NCBI GenBank assembly: GCA_949948715.1
Contig: CATLGW010000018.1
Coordinates: 1 to 49,214, forward strand
Origin: an uncultured Lachnospiraceae bacterium
Lineage (GTDB): Bacteria; Bacillota; Clostridia; Lachnospirales; Lachnospiraceae
Direction of reading: 5' to 3'
DNA length: 49,214 nucleotides
The position numbers and the translations under genes are program-made. Below, piece by piece: positions 1-7,008 of this stretch. Position 1 is the stretch's first letter; every line of letters begins with the position of its first letter. Under the pieces are notes generated by a model. That model was not told where the DNA came from and did not search any database. It was given only the letters and a program-made list of their open reading frames with translations.

Positions 1-114
1 AGGGCGATCTTTGAATACATAGAAGGCTGGTATAACCGCAAACGGATCCATAGCGCCATCGGTTATAAAACGCCCCAGCAAAAGGAGGATGAGGAACTTA
101 GAAAAGCAGCGTAA
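1..114 (+). CDS. IS3-family transposase OrfB, C-terminal end (partial)
   Basis: The window opens inside a reading frame whose last 37 codons give a peptide containing YNRKRIHSAIGYKTP, followed by a TAA at 112-114. This is the usual C-terminal signature of IS3/IS150-group transposases (end of the rve integrase domain, just after the catalytic Glu). The catalytic DDE core lies left of the window, so activity cannot be judged. The stop is followed within about 40 bp by a sequence resembling an IS end, consistent with an intact right end of the element. It marks the left edge of the accessory region. Confidence 0.8.
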   Translation, partial: RAIFEYIEGWYNRKRIHSAIGYKTPQQKEDEELRKAA

Positions 115-120
115 CCTTTC

Positions 121-154
121 AACTTTTGTTGTCTAAAGTATTGACATAAGTCCA
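121..154. mobile_element. Putative right terminal inverted repeat of the IS3-type element
   Basis: Just after the transposase stop lies a sequence that, read on the minus strand, begins TGGACTTATGTCAATAC. That resembles the TGGAC..-type ends of IS3/IS150-group elements. The left end is outside the window, so pairing of the two repeats and a target duplication cannot be checked. The exact boundary (153 or 154) is an estimate. Confidence 0.45.
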
Positions 155-159
155 CTGGA

Positions 160-203
160 AATAAAAAAAAAGTAGCTGATTGTCTGTTAAGATAATCGCT
201 ACC
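160..203 (-). terminator. Rho-independent terminator of the P-loop kinase gene
   Basis: Read on the minus strand there is a hairpin with stem GTAGCGATTATC / GACAATCAGCTAC (one bulge), followed directly by a run of nine T. It lies 65 bp downstream of the stop of the leftward gene at 268-798 and fits an intrinsic terminator for it. Confidence 0.65.
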
Positions 204-267
204 TAAAGGTAAAAAATATTCAGTTTTTACATCATTTTTGTTCTGATTTCCCCCGACAAATGGGAAT

Positions 268-798
268 TTAAAGGGATAACATTATCTTTTTTATTTCATC
301 AGTCTTTTCTGATAATTCTTTTGTTCCATCTATTATGTAATCCGATGATGGCAAAACATCCTTTATCATTTGAATATAAGCAATTCTGGCATACTTGAGA
401 TATAGTTCCATATTTTGTCTTATTTCATCACCTGTGGCATTACCCATATCACGCAAAATTCTTCTTGCCATTGCAATATCTAATGGAGTATCTATAAAAA
501 TTGCACAATCAATATATTGGCTTAATGCCTTATGGCAGTATGCAAAAGGATAATCTAACAGCAAGTATTCACAATCTGAGTTTTTCTTTATTTCAAGAAT
601 ATCTTTTATCAACGGATGCAAATTCCATACATTATAGTCCGCTCCTTGCTTTGTCCAAGTATAGAAATCATCAACTTCACCTTCAAAAGAATATTCATCA
701 AAATGGAGAGATTTTGTACTTGGAATTTGTTTTTTCAATTCATTTACAATAGTTGTTTTTCCACCTGCTGTTACAGCAGCAATTGAAATTATCTTCAT
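268..798 (-). CDS. P-loop NTPase, uridine-kinase/AAA-like small-molecule kinase
   Basis: A 176-residue protein with an N-terminal Walker A-like loop (AVTAGGKTT, residues 8-16) directly after a short beta strand. An acidic DEYSF motif follows at about residue 34, then an LLLDYP Walker B-like strand near residues 78-84, and an IDTPLDIAMARRI segment resembling the lid region of nucleoside and shikimate-type kinases. This layout is known for uridine kinase-like and AAA_18-type P-loop kinases; the substrate cannot be told. The loop has A where the first G of GxxxxGK(S/T) normally sits. The gene is AT-rich and followed by a convincing terminator at 160-203. No strong ribosome site lies at usual distance from the ATG. 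It sits between the IS end and the recombinase module and is probably cargo. Confidence 0.65.
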   Translation of the reverse strand: MKIISIAAVTAGGKTTIVNELKKQIPSTKSLHFDEYSFEGEVDDFYTWTKQGADYNVWNLHPLIKDILEIKKNSDCEYLLLDYPFAYCHKALSQYIDCAIFIDTPLDIAMARRILRDMGNATGDEIRQNMELYLKYARIAYIQMIKDVLPSSDYIIDGTKELSEKTDEIKKIMLSL

Positions 799-899
799 TT
801 TTTATACCATATAACCTTTCTTATACAACTCTCGATTTGTCAAATTGTTCAATGTCATTATCTTACCACAAACGCATACACAATTCCATTAAATTTTGC

Positions 900-1181
900 T
901 TAACCTCCATTTGCTCTATTCTTTGCAATCATCATCTGCTTTGCGCGCTCCCTCTGCTCTGTGCTGACTGCCCTCGGCTTACGGTAGCTGACGTATGATT
1001 TCGGAAAGGAATAGGTCTTAGATACCTCGTCCTGCCCTGTCAGCTTGTATGTGTCGGGAAAATCGACAACAAGCGTGTCAAGTTTCCGCATAACTACCTT
1101 ATCCCTTGTATAGAGGATGGCGGTTCGCTCTCCTGCGTTATAATTGAGAATGCTTTCCTGCTCGTAGCGTGATAGTTTCAT
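900..1181 (-). CDS. Small conserved protein of Firmicutes mobile elements
   Basis: A 93-residue soluble protein beginning MKLSRYEQESILNYNAGE. Small proteins with this type of opening (an SRYEQE-INYN pattern, then a predicted beta segment and a basic C-terminus) recur in Clostridia integrative and mobilizable elements; I recognise the pattern but know no function. The ATG overlaps the end of the upstream gene by 4 bp (ATGA), so the two are translationally coupled. The C-terminus is basic (QRERAKQMM..KNRANGG), compatible with nucleic-acid contact, though that is only inference. No membrane segment or catalytic motif is visible. Confidence 0.6.
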   Translation of the reverse strand: MKLSRYEQESILNYNAGERTAILYTRDKVVMRKLDTLVVDFPDTYKLTGQDEVSKTYSFPKSYVSYRKPRAVSTEQRERAKQMMIAKNRANGG

Positions 1182-1786
1182 AATTCCATATCCCCCTTTC
1201 CCTTGCTGTAGATTCTGTGCTTTTTTCCCTCGGCAACTGCCGGCTGTTTTGCCTGTTCCTTTGCTCTGGCTAACCTTACCGCTATGGAATGGTCACGCTC
1301 GGTCAGTTTCCGTCTTTTGGTGGTTGTGGTCAGTTCCGCACAAGTTTCTTCTGACAGGGCATTTAATTTCTTTAAGGTGTCGCTTACTATCTGCTTGGTG
1401 TCGCTGTCCTTTATCTGTGGCAGGATTGCGGATAAATGGGCGCACGTTTCCGCTTTGCTCTGTTCCCCAAATTGATAGATTAGATTGATTTCATCAACGT
1501 TGAAAGGTATCTGAAAATTTGCGCCCTCACATAAACGCTCCACGCCCACGCACTTAGGAATATTTCTTGTCAGTTCGTAATTATCCCTCGCAGTGACTGT
1601 TCCATGATTGTCGGTCTGCCTTACCTCTACTTTGAACTGGCTTTTCTGTTCCAACACAAGCCACTGGAATTTGTCGTTTTCTTTGGTGAATACAGTCTGA
1701 TGCGCATTGGAATGTGTCTTGCTGCGGATATATTTGTCGGTGGTGCTGTAATAGTCCAAAATCTGCTGTTTCTGCTTTTTGTTCAT
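1178..1786 (-). CDS. Mobile-element protein with TTRAP-like region
   Basis: A 202-residue protein. Residues about 94-155 (FNVDEINLIYQFGEQSKAET... ending LKKLNALSEE) match the pattern of the short transposon-transfer assisting protein family (TTRAP, PF14203), which reads F..DE.NLI..Y..G.R... then LKKL..MSD. In most elements TTRAP is a free-standing protein of about 60 residues. Here it is embedded between an N-terminal part of unknown fold and a lysine/arginine-rich C-terminal tail. A good ribosome site (AGGAGG) lies 8 bp before the ATG, and the stop overlaps the start of the next gene. Family membership is from memory of the motif, not a search. Confidence 0.55.
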   Translation of the reverse strand: MNKKQKQQILDYYSTTDKYIRSKTHSNAHQTVFTKENDKFQWLVLEQKSQFKVEVRQTDNHGTVTARDNYELTRNIPKCVGVERLCEGANFQIPFNVDEINLIYQFGEQSKAETCAHLSAILPQIKDSDTKQIVSDTLKKLNALSEETCAELTTTTKRRKLTERDHSIAVRLARAKEQAKQPAVAEGKKHRIYSKGKGDMEL

Positions 1787-1977
1787 GGTATTTGCCCTCC
1801 TGTGGTATGGATTGATTGATATGCTTGATTGGTTTCAGTGCTGGTAAATGATTTTCTTCCGTTAATTGTCGGGAGATTGGATTGCGGAATACCATTGACG
1901 GGTATTTCTCTGCTTGGGGAAATGGTTTCATTCCCTACGGTAATTAACGCATGAAAAAAGACTACAACCATTGTCAT
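1783..1977 (-). CDS. Possible small ORF linking recombinase and TTRAP-like gene
   Basis: A 64-codon frame with a GGAAAAGG stretch just before ATGACAATG. Its TGA overlaps the next start as ATGA, the same coupling as the following pair. The peptide starts MTMVVVFFHALITVG and then is polar, and I recognise no family. Support is only the ribosome site, the 4-bp overlap and the lack of another explanation for the 216-bp gap between the recombinase and the TTRAP-like gene. It could equally be a chance frame. Confidence 0.35.
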   Translation of the reverse strand: MTMVVVFFHALITVGNETISPSREIPVNGIPQSNLPTINGRKSFTSTETNQAYQSIHTTGGQIP

Positions 1978-2001
1978 AGCCTTTTCCTACAAAACCCATT
2001 T

Positions 2002-3870
2002 TTACATTACCGCCTGTCTGCCTGCCTTCGGTATGTTCGGCACTCCTGCATGGAAGTATATGCCTTTCTCCCTGTCCTCGGCTCTTATCTGCTCCTTTTG
2101 GCTTTCAATCTGCGCCTTTTTCTTTGCCTTGGTGCGTTCCTCATATTCTTTCTGTTTCCCGTTGGCTTTCCGTTTCAGATAATTCTGATGCAGTCGGTCT
2201 TTTCTCGCCTCTTTCTTCCGTATTTCCTCCAGTTCTTCGGGTGTCGGCTCTTTCTCCGCCATAGTCGGCGGTATGTATTCCCCGATAAAGTTAAAATAAA
2301 TCTCTATCTTCTGTGTGGTATCGGCACTTCCTTTTCGGTCACGTTCATATACGACTATTTTCTCCACAAACTCATTCAGCATAAGCGTTGTCATTTCCTC
2401 TGCGTTGCTGTACCTCTCAACTAACTTTAGGAAACGTGCGGCAGATTTGCGGTCATTTTCATACTGTGTCTGTTCTGCCTTATAACTGTTTACCTCATCC
2501 TGTAACTGCTCCTGCTCGCCCTCATATTGATTATAGAGCATGGTATAACGCTTGTCTGATAACTTCCCCAATGCGTTGTCTTCGTAAATCTTCGCAATCA
2601 GCACTTCCAGTTCCCCGATACGCTTTTCACACACTGTCATGCGTTTTCTCTGCCCGGTAAAGTCTACGGTCTGCCTGTCCTCAATATGCGATTGTATTTC
2701 TTCCGCAAAACGCTCTTTATCAAGACTGGCATACTGTATAACCTCTTTTATGGTCTTTGCCACTATCTCCATGACGTGATCCGCTTTGATACGATGCGCT
2801 GACCGGCACAATGTCCCGACTGGCTGTTTTGCATAATTTCCGCATACATACATGGGAACACGCTTTCCGTTGTTTACCCTGTGGACATACATCTTGCCGC
2901 CGCAATCGGCACAATACATCAATCCTGTAAGCGGGTGCGCTTCGCCCCAGCCGTCGGGATAACGCCTTACCTGGCCTCTGATACGCTGTACATTGTCGAA
3001 GGTTTCCTGGTCTATGATAGGCTCATGGGTGTCCTCAAAGATTAACCACTGGTCCTTATCTACATAATGGCTCTTTTTGTCCTTAAAATGCTTGCGTGTC
3101 TTGAAGTTTACCGTATGCCCTAAGTATTCATGTTTCTGTAAAATATGCGCTATGGTGGAACTCGTCCACTTGTAGGGATATTTAATCTCCCTGTTCTGCC
3201 ACAATCCCACGCCCAACTGCGCTTGGTGGTAGGCAGGAATGGGGATATGCTCGGCTGTGAACAGCGTTGCAATCTGATACGGACCGTAGCCCTCCAAAGT
3301 CATTCGGAATATCCGTCTGACAATGGGCGCTGCCTCTTCATCAATTACCCATTGGTTTTTGTCTGTACTGTCTTTCAGATAACCATATGGCGGACTGCTC
3401 GCAACGTGCTTTCCGCTTTCTCCCTTTGCCTTAAATGTGGACTTGATTTTCTTGCTGATGTCCTTTGCATAGTATTCATTGATTACATCGCGGAAGGGAA
3501 GGAAATCATCATCAAAGCCCGAACCCGTGTCAACGCCCTCGTTGACCGCAATCAATCTCACATTCGCCCTGCGCAACGGCTCCCGCAACATTCCCATCTG
3601 CACATAATTTCTTCCCAGACGGCTCATATCTTTCACAATGATTGTTCCGATATTGCCTTTCTCAACCTCTGCAAGCATGGCTTGCAATCCCTCACGCTCA
3701 AAGGTCGTGCCGGAGATTCCGTCATCGGTAAAGTGGCGTATGCCCGTAAAACCATTCTTTTCCGCATAATCCTCAAGCATTGCCTTTTGGTTGGATATGC
3801 TGTTGCTCTCACCCTGTAACTCATCATCATGGCTCAATCTCTCATATAGTGCTGTTAAATCGTGACTCAT
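2002..3870 (-). CDS. Large serine recombinase, TnpX-like
   Basis: A 622-residue site-specific recombinase. The resolvase domain starts with YERLS, putting the nucleophile at Ser13, followed by SISNQK and the DDGISGTTFERE and KDMSRLGRN motifs. The recombinase domain (about residues 165-300) follows, then a zinc ribbon (CADCGGKMY and CGNY..TLC), and a long lysine/glutamate-rich coiled-coil C-terminus as in the Tn4451 TnpX group. Such enzymes excise and insert mobilizable transposons through a circular form. I chose the ATG at 3870 because AAGGAGG lies 9 bp upstream; a TTG two codons earlier would be only about 3 bp from that site. The gene appears intact. It sits at the extreme end of its element, beside an interrupted TraG gene. 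Confidence 0.9.
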   Translation of the reverse strand: MSHDLTALYERLSHDDELQGESNSISNQKAMLEDYAEKNGFTGIRHFTDDGISGTTFEREGLQAMLAEVEKGNIGTIIVKDMSRLGRNYVQMGMLREPLRRANVRLIAVNEGVDTGSGFDDDFLPFRDVINEYYAKDISKKIKSTFKAKGESGKHVASSPPYGYLKDSTDKNQWVIDEEAAPIVRRIFRMTLEGYGPYQIATLFTAEHIPIPAYHQAQLGVGLWQNREIKYPYKWTSSTIAHILQKHEYLGHTVNFKTRKHFKDKKSHYVDKDQWLIFEDTHEPIIDQETFDNVQRIRGQVRRYPDGWGEAHPLTGLMYCADCGGKMYVHRVNNGKRVPMYVCGNYAKQPVGTLCRSAHRIKADHVMEIVAKTIKEVIQYASLDKERFAEEIQSHIEDRQTVDFTGQRKRMTVCEKRIGELEVLIAKIYEDNALGKLSDKRYTMLYNQYEGEQEQLQDEVNSYKAEQTQYENDRKSAARFLKLVERYSNAEEMTTLMLNEFVEKIVVYERDRKGSADTTQKIEIYFNFIGEYIPPTMAEKEPTPEELEEIRKKEARKDRLHQNYLKRKANGKQKEYEERTKAKKKAQIESQKEQIRAEDREKGIYFHAGVPNIPKAGRQAVM

Positions 3871-3907
3871 AATCAATTTCCTCCTTTCCGCCAGTACCGC
3901 ATAAATG

Positions 3908-4588
3908 CTATGCTGTGGCTCTTTTGTATTTATTTTGATTAAGAAGTCTTTTATAGTTTATAACTCCGCTGGCCAGCTTGTACTTTTTGTACTGCTTCAC
4001 GGCGAAACAGTCCGGCTTTCTCTTTTCCAGCCCGGCGAACATATAGTCCACCGCGTTCATAAAATCGTCATCGTCCTCCTTGACCTCCATGCCGGAAATC
4101 ATGTCAACAAGGGTGTTCATGTTCCTGTCCTCGGCGGGGCCCTCGAAGATGATATAGGCGATAAGGGCACAGTATAAAAGCGTTTCTGATTTTGTCCAGA
4201 ACGGGTCGCCCTCCTTGCCCTCGCCTTTGGTGTTGGCTATTAAGGTATTGACGAATTTCAGAATGTCGGCCTCGTTGCGGATATACGCTAACGGGTTATA
4301 GTGCATGGAGCGGGAAAAATCAATGCTGTTAAAAACCTTGATTTTAAATCCCTTTTTCTTTTGCAGGAAAAAGCACGCCTGCTCCAGCACCCCGCCTTTT
4401 GGGTCTACCACCACATAGGAGGAATGGGCCTGCAGAAGCTGGGGCGTGAGCCAGAACCGGGTCTTGCCGGAGCCGGCGGGCCGGGTGTTGGTGGTGAGAA
4501 ACTCCGTCCCGGTCAGAATGATGTTGTTCTCAAACCTGGGGTCGGTGAACGGCTTGATGTCTTTTTCCGTTCCCCATGAAGCGTTTTG
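3908..4588 (-). pseudogene. VirD4/TraG-type coupling protein, truncated and internally deleted
   Basis: The frame carries WGTEKDIKPF, NNIILTGTEFL, a Walker A (AGSGKTRF) and VVVDPKGG, all hallmarks of VirD4/TraG type IV coupling ATPases of Firmicutes conjugative elements. Three lesions are visible. An in-frame TGA at 4589-4591 cuts off the N-terminal membrane region. About 15-20 residues normally found between the N(T/S)RP motif and the Walker A glycines are missing. The C-terminal half, including Walker B, is replaced after YKLASGV by the end of the recombinase element and a stop at 3908. It is a remnant of a conjugative element into which the serine-recombinase element inserted. The other half of the gene is not in this window. 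Confidence 0.8.
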
Positions 4589-4869
4589 TCAAGTGCTTTT
4601 TTGAGTTATTGACGGAAAACTTTTCGGCATGGTGGGAAACAGGGGCAGAAAAAGGGGCGCAAAACGCGCCTGTGGACGGTTAGAAGCCGTTTTCGTGGGC
4701 AGGTAGTATAAAACCCTTACCCTGTGGATTTCCGCGTCTGCAATGCCTTAAAAATCAAGCCTTTTCAAGCCCTATTGCGTAACACTCCATTCTGTTCTTT
4801 GGGAGAGGTCGGGGGTGCGGGGGCAGAGCCACCGCAAAACCTAACGACTACCGCCGCAGTAGTGCAGAC

Positions 4870-4963
4870 GGTTTTGCCGTTAGAATGAAGCAGACGAAAA
4901 CGGGGGCAGGATTTTTTTATCCTGTTCCCCGTTTTCGGCGGCGAAATGGCAACGGCAAAAATC
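4870..4963. repeat. Nested inverted repeat, structure 1
   Basis: The outer arms GTTTTGCCGTT (4871-4881) and AACGGCAAAA (4951-4960) are complementary. The inner arms CGAAAACGGGGGCAGGAT (4895-4912) and ATCCTGTTCCCCGTTTTCG (4919-4937) form a nearly perfect 18-bp stem around a T-rich loop. The size and nesting exceed a simple terminator. It could be an oriT-like hairpin, a structured RNA or a terminator remnant. Confidence 0.7.
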
Positions 4964-4969
4964 CAGACG

Positions 4970-5034
4970 GTCAAGGGTTTAAGAGTGGAGATTTTTTCGC
5001 GCCCTTTGCGAAAAAATACTACTCGTCCCTTGAC
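4970..5034. repeat. Nested inverted repeat, structure 2
   Basis: The outer arms GTCAAGGG (4970-4977) and CCCTTGAC (5027-5034) enclose a second perfect pair, ATTTTTTCGC (4991-5000) and GCGAAAAAAT (5008-5017), with a 7-base loop. Short GAGT/ACTC arms lie between them. It begins within 10 bp of structure 1, so the two may act as one unit. Confidence 0.7.
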
Positions 5035-5068
5035 GGTTTGGATAGTCGGAACGGACGTAGAAAGGGGA

Positions 5069-5097
5069 TTGTTTTTCGTCATTAGGTATGGTATAAT
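5069..5097 (+). promoter_or_regulatory. Sigma-A promoter of the DUF3784 gene
   Basis: TTGTTT (5069-5074), a 17-bp spacer and a perfect TATAAT (5092-5097) preceded by TGG (extended -10 context). It is about 70 bp upstream of the ATG at 5167. Confidence 0.65.
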
Positions 5098-5166
5098 TTT
5101 CCCCAGTACAAACCGATAAATTCCAGTTTTTAGAACTGTAGAAATCGGGATTTGGAGGTGATTGTT

Positions 5167-5481
5167 ATGACGGAAACGATGGGTGTTGCGATTGGAATAG
5201 GTGTATTGGCACTTGTTTTTATATATCTTGGTTGTTTGATGTGGAAAAAGGAAAAAATCACTTTGCTTCATAGTTATCATTATGACAAAGTGTCTCCAAG
5301 TGATAAAAAGGTTTTTTGTAAAATATCAGGTTGGGGTGTTATCTTTATTGGAATTGGTCTTTTGGTGACTGTTATAATAATCGGTATAACAAATTCAGCG
5401 TTAAGTTTTATCGCTTTTGCATTGGGATTTGTTGTGGGATTGGCATTGCTGATTTATGCAGGAGTAAAATATAACCGCTAA
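5167..5481 (+). CDS. DUF3784 family small membrane protein
   Basis: A 104-residue protein with three hydrophobic segments (about residues 5-25, 51-70 and 78-98) and a short basic loop after the first (MWKKEKITLLHSYHYDKVS). The LxxxGCLMWKKEK..L..SY pattern followed by K..CK..GW and two more helices is that of DUF3784, a family of small membrane proteins common in Firmicutes accessory regions, with no known function. Start: GGAGGTG lies 6 bp before this ATG; an upstream in-frame TTG overlaps the ribosome site and is unlikely. A promoter precedes it and a strong hairpin follows at 5525-5566, so it is a single-gene unit. Confidence 0.75.
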   Translation: MTETMGVAIGIGVLALVFIYLGCLMWKKEKITLLHSYHYDKVSPSDKKVFCKISGWGVIFIGIGLLVTVIIIGITNSALSFIAFALGFVVGLALLIYAGVKYNR

Positions 5482-5524
5482 TAGAGAAGAAACTTCCTGT
5501 TTATCGTTCTAATAAAACTCCAAA

Positions 5525-5566
5525 ACAGGGCGGAGGAGATAAGCATTGACTATCTCGCCGCCCTGT
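5525..5566. terminator. Bidirectional hairpin terminator
   Basis: The arms ACAGGGCGG..GAGATA and TATCTC.GCCGCCCTGT form a long stem with a 9-base loop. On the plus strand it is followed shortly by TTCTCGTTTTT, on the minus strand by TTTTGGAGTTTT. It lies between the DUF3784 gene and the end of the leftward relaxase remnant, so it can end transcription from both sides. Confidence 0.65.
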
Positions 5567-5578
5567 CTGTTCTCGTTT

Positions 5579-5862
5579 TTAATACTCCATATCCTGCGCC
5601 CTGTGGGGTTGCTGTTCCTGCCGCAAGATACTGTAAACGCTCTTTCTGATTTTCTCCGCTTCTTTTACTTCCTCTTTCAATGCAAGATACCGCTTTTCGC
5701 TGTTGTGAATAAGATTTGCTCGGCTTCGGTCAGCGGCTTCTTTCCCTTACACTTGAAATAAATGTCGGCTTGCTCTAAGTGCTTTTTCAGAGTGGCAAGC
5801 CGCCGTTCAACGGGTTTTAGTTTCCCTTGAATATCCAGTTGTTCCCCTATCACACAAATCAC
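5579..5862 (-). pseudogene. Relaxase (MobA/MobL type) C-terminal remnant, frameshifted
   Basis: On the minus strand one frame encodes LKPVERRLATLKKHLEQAD...KKPLTEAEQILFTTAK and then shifts. The adjoining frame continues KRYLALKEEVKEAEK and IRKSVYSILRQEQQ, ending in a TAA at 5579-5581. This charged coiled-coil pattern, including the VEKIRKSV-like segment, is the C-terminal tail of mobilization relaxases of Firmicutes integrative elements. The nicking domain is absent, part of the tail is deleted and the frame is broken, so no function is expected. With the truncated coupling-protein gene it shows that a conjugative or mobilizable element once occupied this place. Confidence 0.65.
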
Positions 5863-5888
5863 AATCGGGATTTGAGGAGGTTGCCATT

Positions 5889-6512
5889 ATGAAAGCAATT
5901 TTTGTCAGACACGGAAAAGATGACGATAGATACCGAGGTGGGTGGAGCAATTTAGACCTGATTCCCGAAGGAGTAGAACAAGCAAAAAGACTTGCCAAAT
6001 TTCTAAAGGACAATAATGATGATTATAACATTACTGAAATTATATCAAGCGATTTGCCAAGAACAATGTCCACTGCTAACCTTATATCAGCCCAATTCGG
6101 ATTTGCGGTTCAAAAGGAATTTCGGTTGAGGGAAACAAACAATGGGGATTTAGCCGGAATGTTGAATGACACAGCGCTTGTACAATATCCAGGACTGTTT
6201 TTCAGTTCTCTAAAAATGGATGAGGCCTATCCCAACGGAGAAAGTCCCATTGATTTTTTTGTCCGAATTAAAACGTGGTTTGTTGAATTTGCCTCCGAGT
6301 ATCGCAATGCGAACGGGAATGTTTTGGTTGTAACACACGGCGGTGTTATCAATGTTATTTATCATTTGGTAAACGGAATCGAATGGGACAACAGGGGGCG
6401 CGCTTTTAAGGCAGCGAATTGTAGTGTTCATATTCTAAATATGGATACAATGAAATTTGAAGTAGAAAACAGAACTGATTTTTTGGCAGCGGCAATCGGA
6501 ATTTCCCAGTGA
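5889..6512 (+). CDS. Histidine phosphatase superfamily protein
   Basis: A 207-residue protein of the phosphoglycerate-mutase-like phosphatases. The catalytic RHG motif is at residues 7-9 (nucleophile His8), with SDLPRTMSTA (about residue 54), ETNNGDLAG (second acid region) and VVTHGGVIN, the second catalytic His, near residue 150. All active-site pieces are present, so it should be an active phosphomonoesterase; the substrate is unknown. GAGGAGG lies about 8 bp before the ATG. It shares a 12-bp leader (AATCGGGATTTG) with the DUF3784 gene and follows the relaxase remnant on the opposite strand, typical of cargo shuffled behind a mobile element. Confidence 0.85.
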   Translation: MKAIFVRHGKDDDRYRGGWSNLDLIPEGVEQAKRLAKFLKDNNDDYNITEIISSDLPRTMSTANLISAQFGFAVQKEFRLRETNNGDLAGMLNDTALVQYPGLFFSSLKMDEAYPNGESPIDFFVRIKTWFVEFASEYRNANGNVLVVTHGGVINVIYHLVNGIEWDNRGRAFKAANCSVHILNMDTMKFEVENRTDFLAAAIGISQ

Positions 6513-6525
6513 GATAACATGAGAT

Positions 6526-6888
6526 GTGCTTGCCGATTGGAATCATATTTCAAGTGAGATGTGCGTTAAAGCCGGAAATATCCTTGGAAGAATCCATGCC
6601 ATTGAACCAAAAAACATTGAATATCGTGCGCCTGAAACAAGCCATATAGATTGGCGGGGCTAAGACATGGATCCTAAGAATATCATGTGGGACAATGGGA
6701 TCCCGTGGATGATTGCTTTCTTTGACGGTTATTTGGAAGCATATGACAATTGCTTTCGGGGTTACAGTGATGTCGCAGGCGTGGCATATACCTGGGTTGA
6801 GTGGTTGGAGTATAATATCCGGAGAGCTTTGGGAAAATGTGTGGACGAAACGGAATTAACAAGTCATAGCGCGCCCCGGTTCCAATAA
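6526..6888 (+). pseudogene. APH-family phosphotransferase remnant
   Basis: Two segments of one frame resemble aminoglycoside/choline-kinase-type phosphotransferases. The first, 6526-6660, includes VKAGNILGRIHAIEPKNIEYR and ends in an in-frame TAA at 6661. The second, from 6667, reads DMDPKNIMWDNGIPW, the remains of the HNDxxxxN catalytic and metal-binding region, then jumps to FFDGYLEAYDN and VAYTWVEWLEYNIRRALG. The part between the two, including the catalytic HND, and the stretch after GIPW are missing. The N-terminal lobe is absent too. It is a decayed gene, not a working resistance enzyme. Confidence 0.7.
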
Positions 6889-6916
6889 AATATGATGAAA
6901 GCATTTCAATCAGTTC

Positions 6917-6945
6917 TTTATAGTCAGTTTCTATTATGTTATAAT
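6917..6945 (+). promoter_or_regulatory. Extended -10 promoter of the peptidase E gene
   Basis: TGTTATAAT gives a perfect TATAAT (6940-6945) with the TGn extension; a weak TTTATA lies 17 bp upstream at 6917-6922. The gene start at 7009 follows about 60 bp downstream. Confidence 0.5.
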
Positions 6946-7008
6946 TTGTTACAGGTTTTTCCCTCATTTTTGCCTAATAAGCGTTTGCAAGAAAGGGAGG
7001 CGCAGCAG

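Larger units (their letters stand above)
4589..5066. other. Gene-free stretch with nested palindromes
   Basis: No convincing gene lies here; the short frames lack ribosome sites and recognisable motifs. The main content is two strong inverted-repeat structures (4870-4963 and 4970-5034, listed separately). The stretch separates the broken coupling-protein gene from the promoter of the DUF3784 gene and looks like the non-coding transfer or regulatory region of the old conjugative element. Confidence 0.5.

Noticed and set aside
840..899. Promoter with TTGACA-like box for the P-loop kinase gene
   Set aside because: A minus-strand TTGACA exists upstream of the kinase start, but the only TATAAG-like box is 12 bp away, too close for a normal promoter.
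1249..1488. Plus-strand frames opposite the TTRAP-like gene
   Set aside because: No ribosome site or motif; explained by the coupled minus-strand gene.
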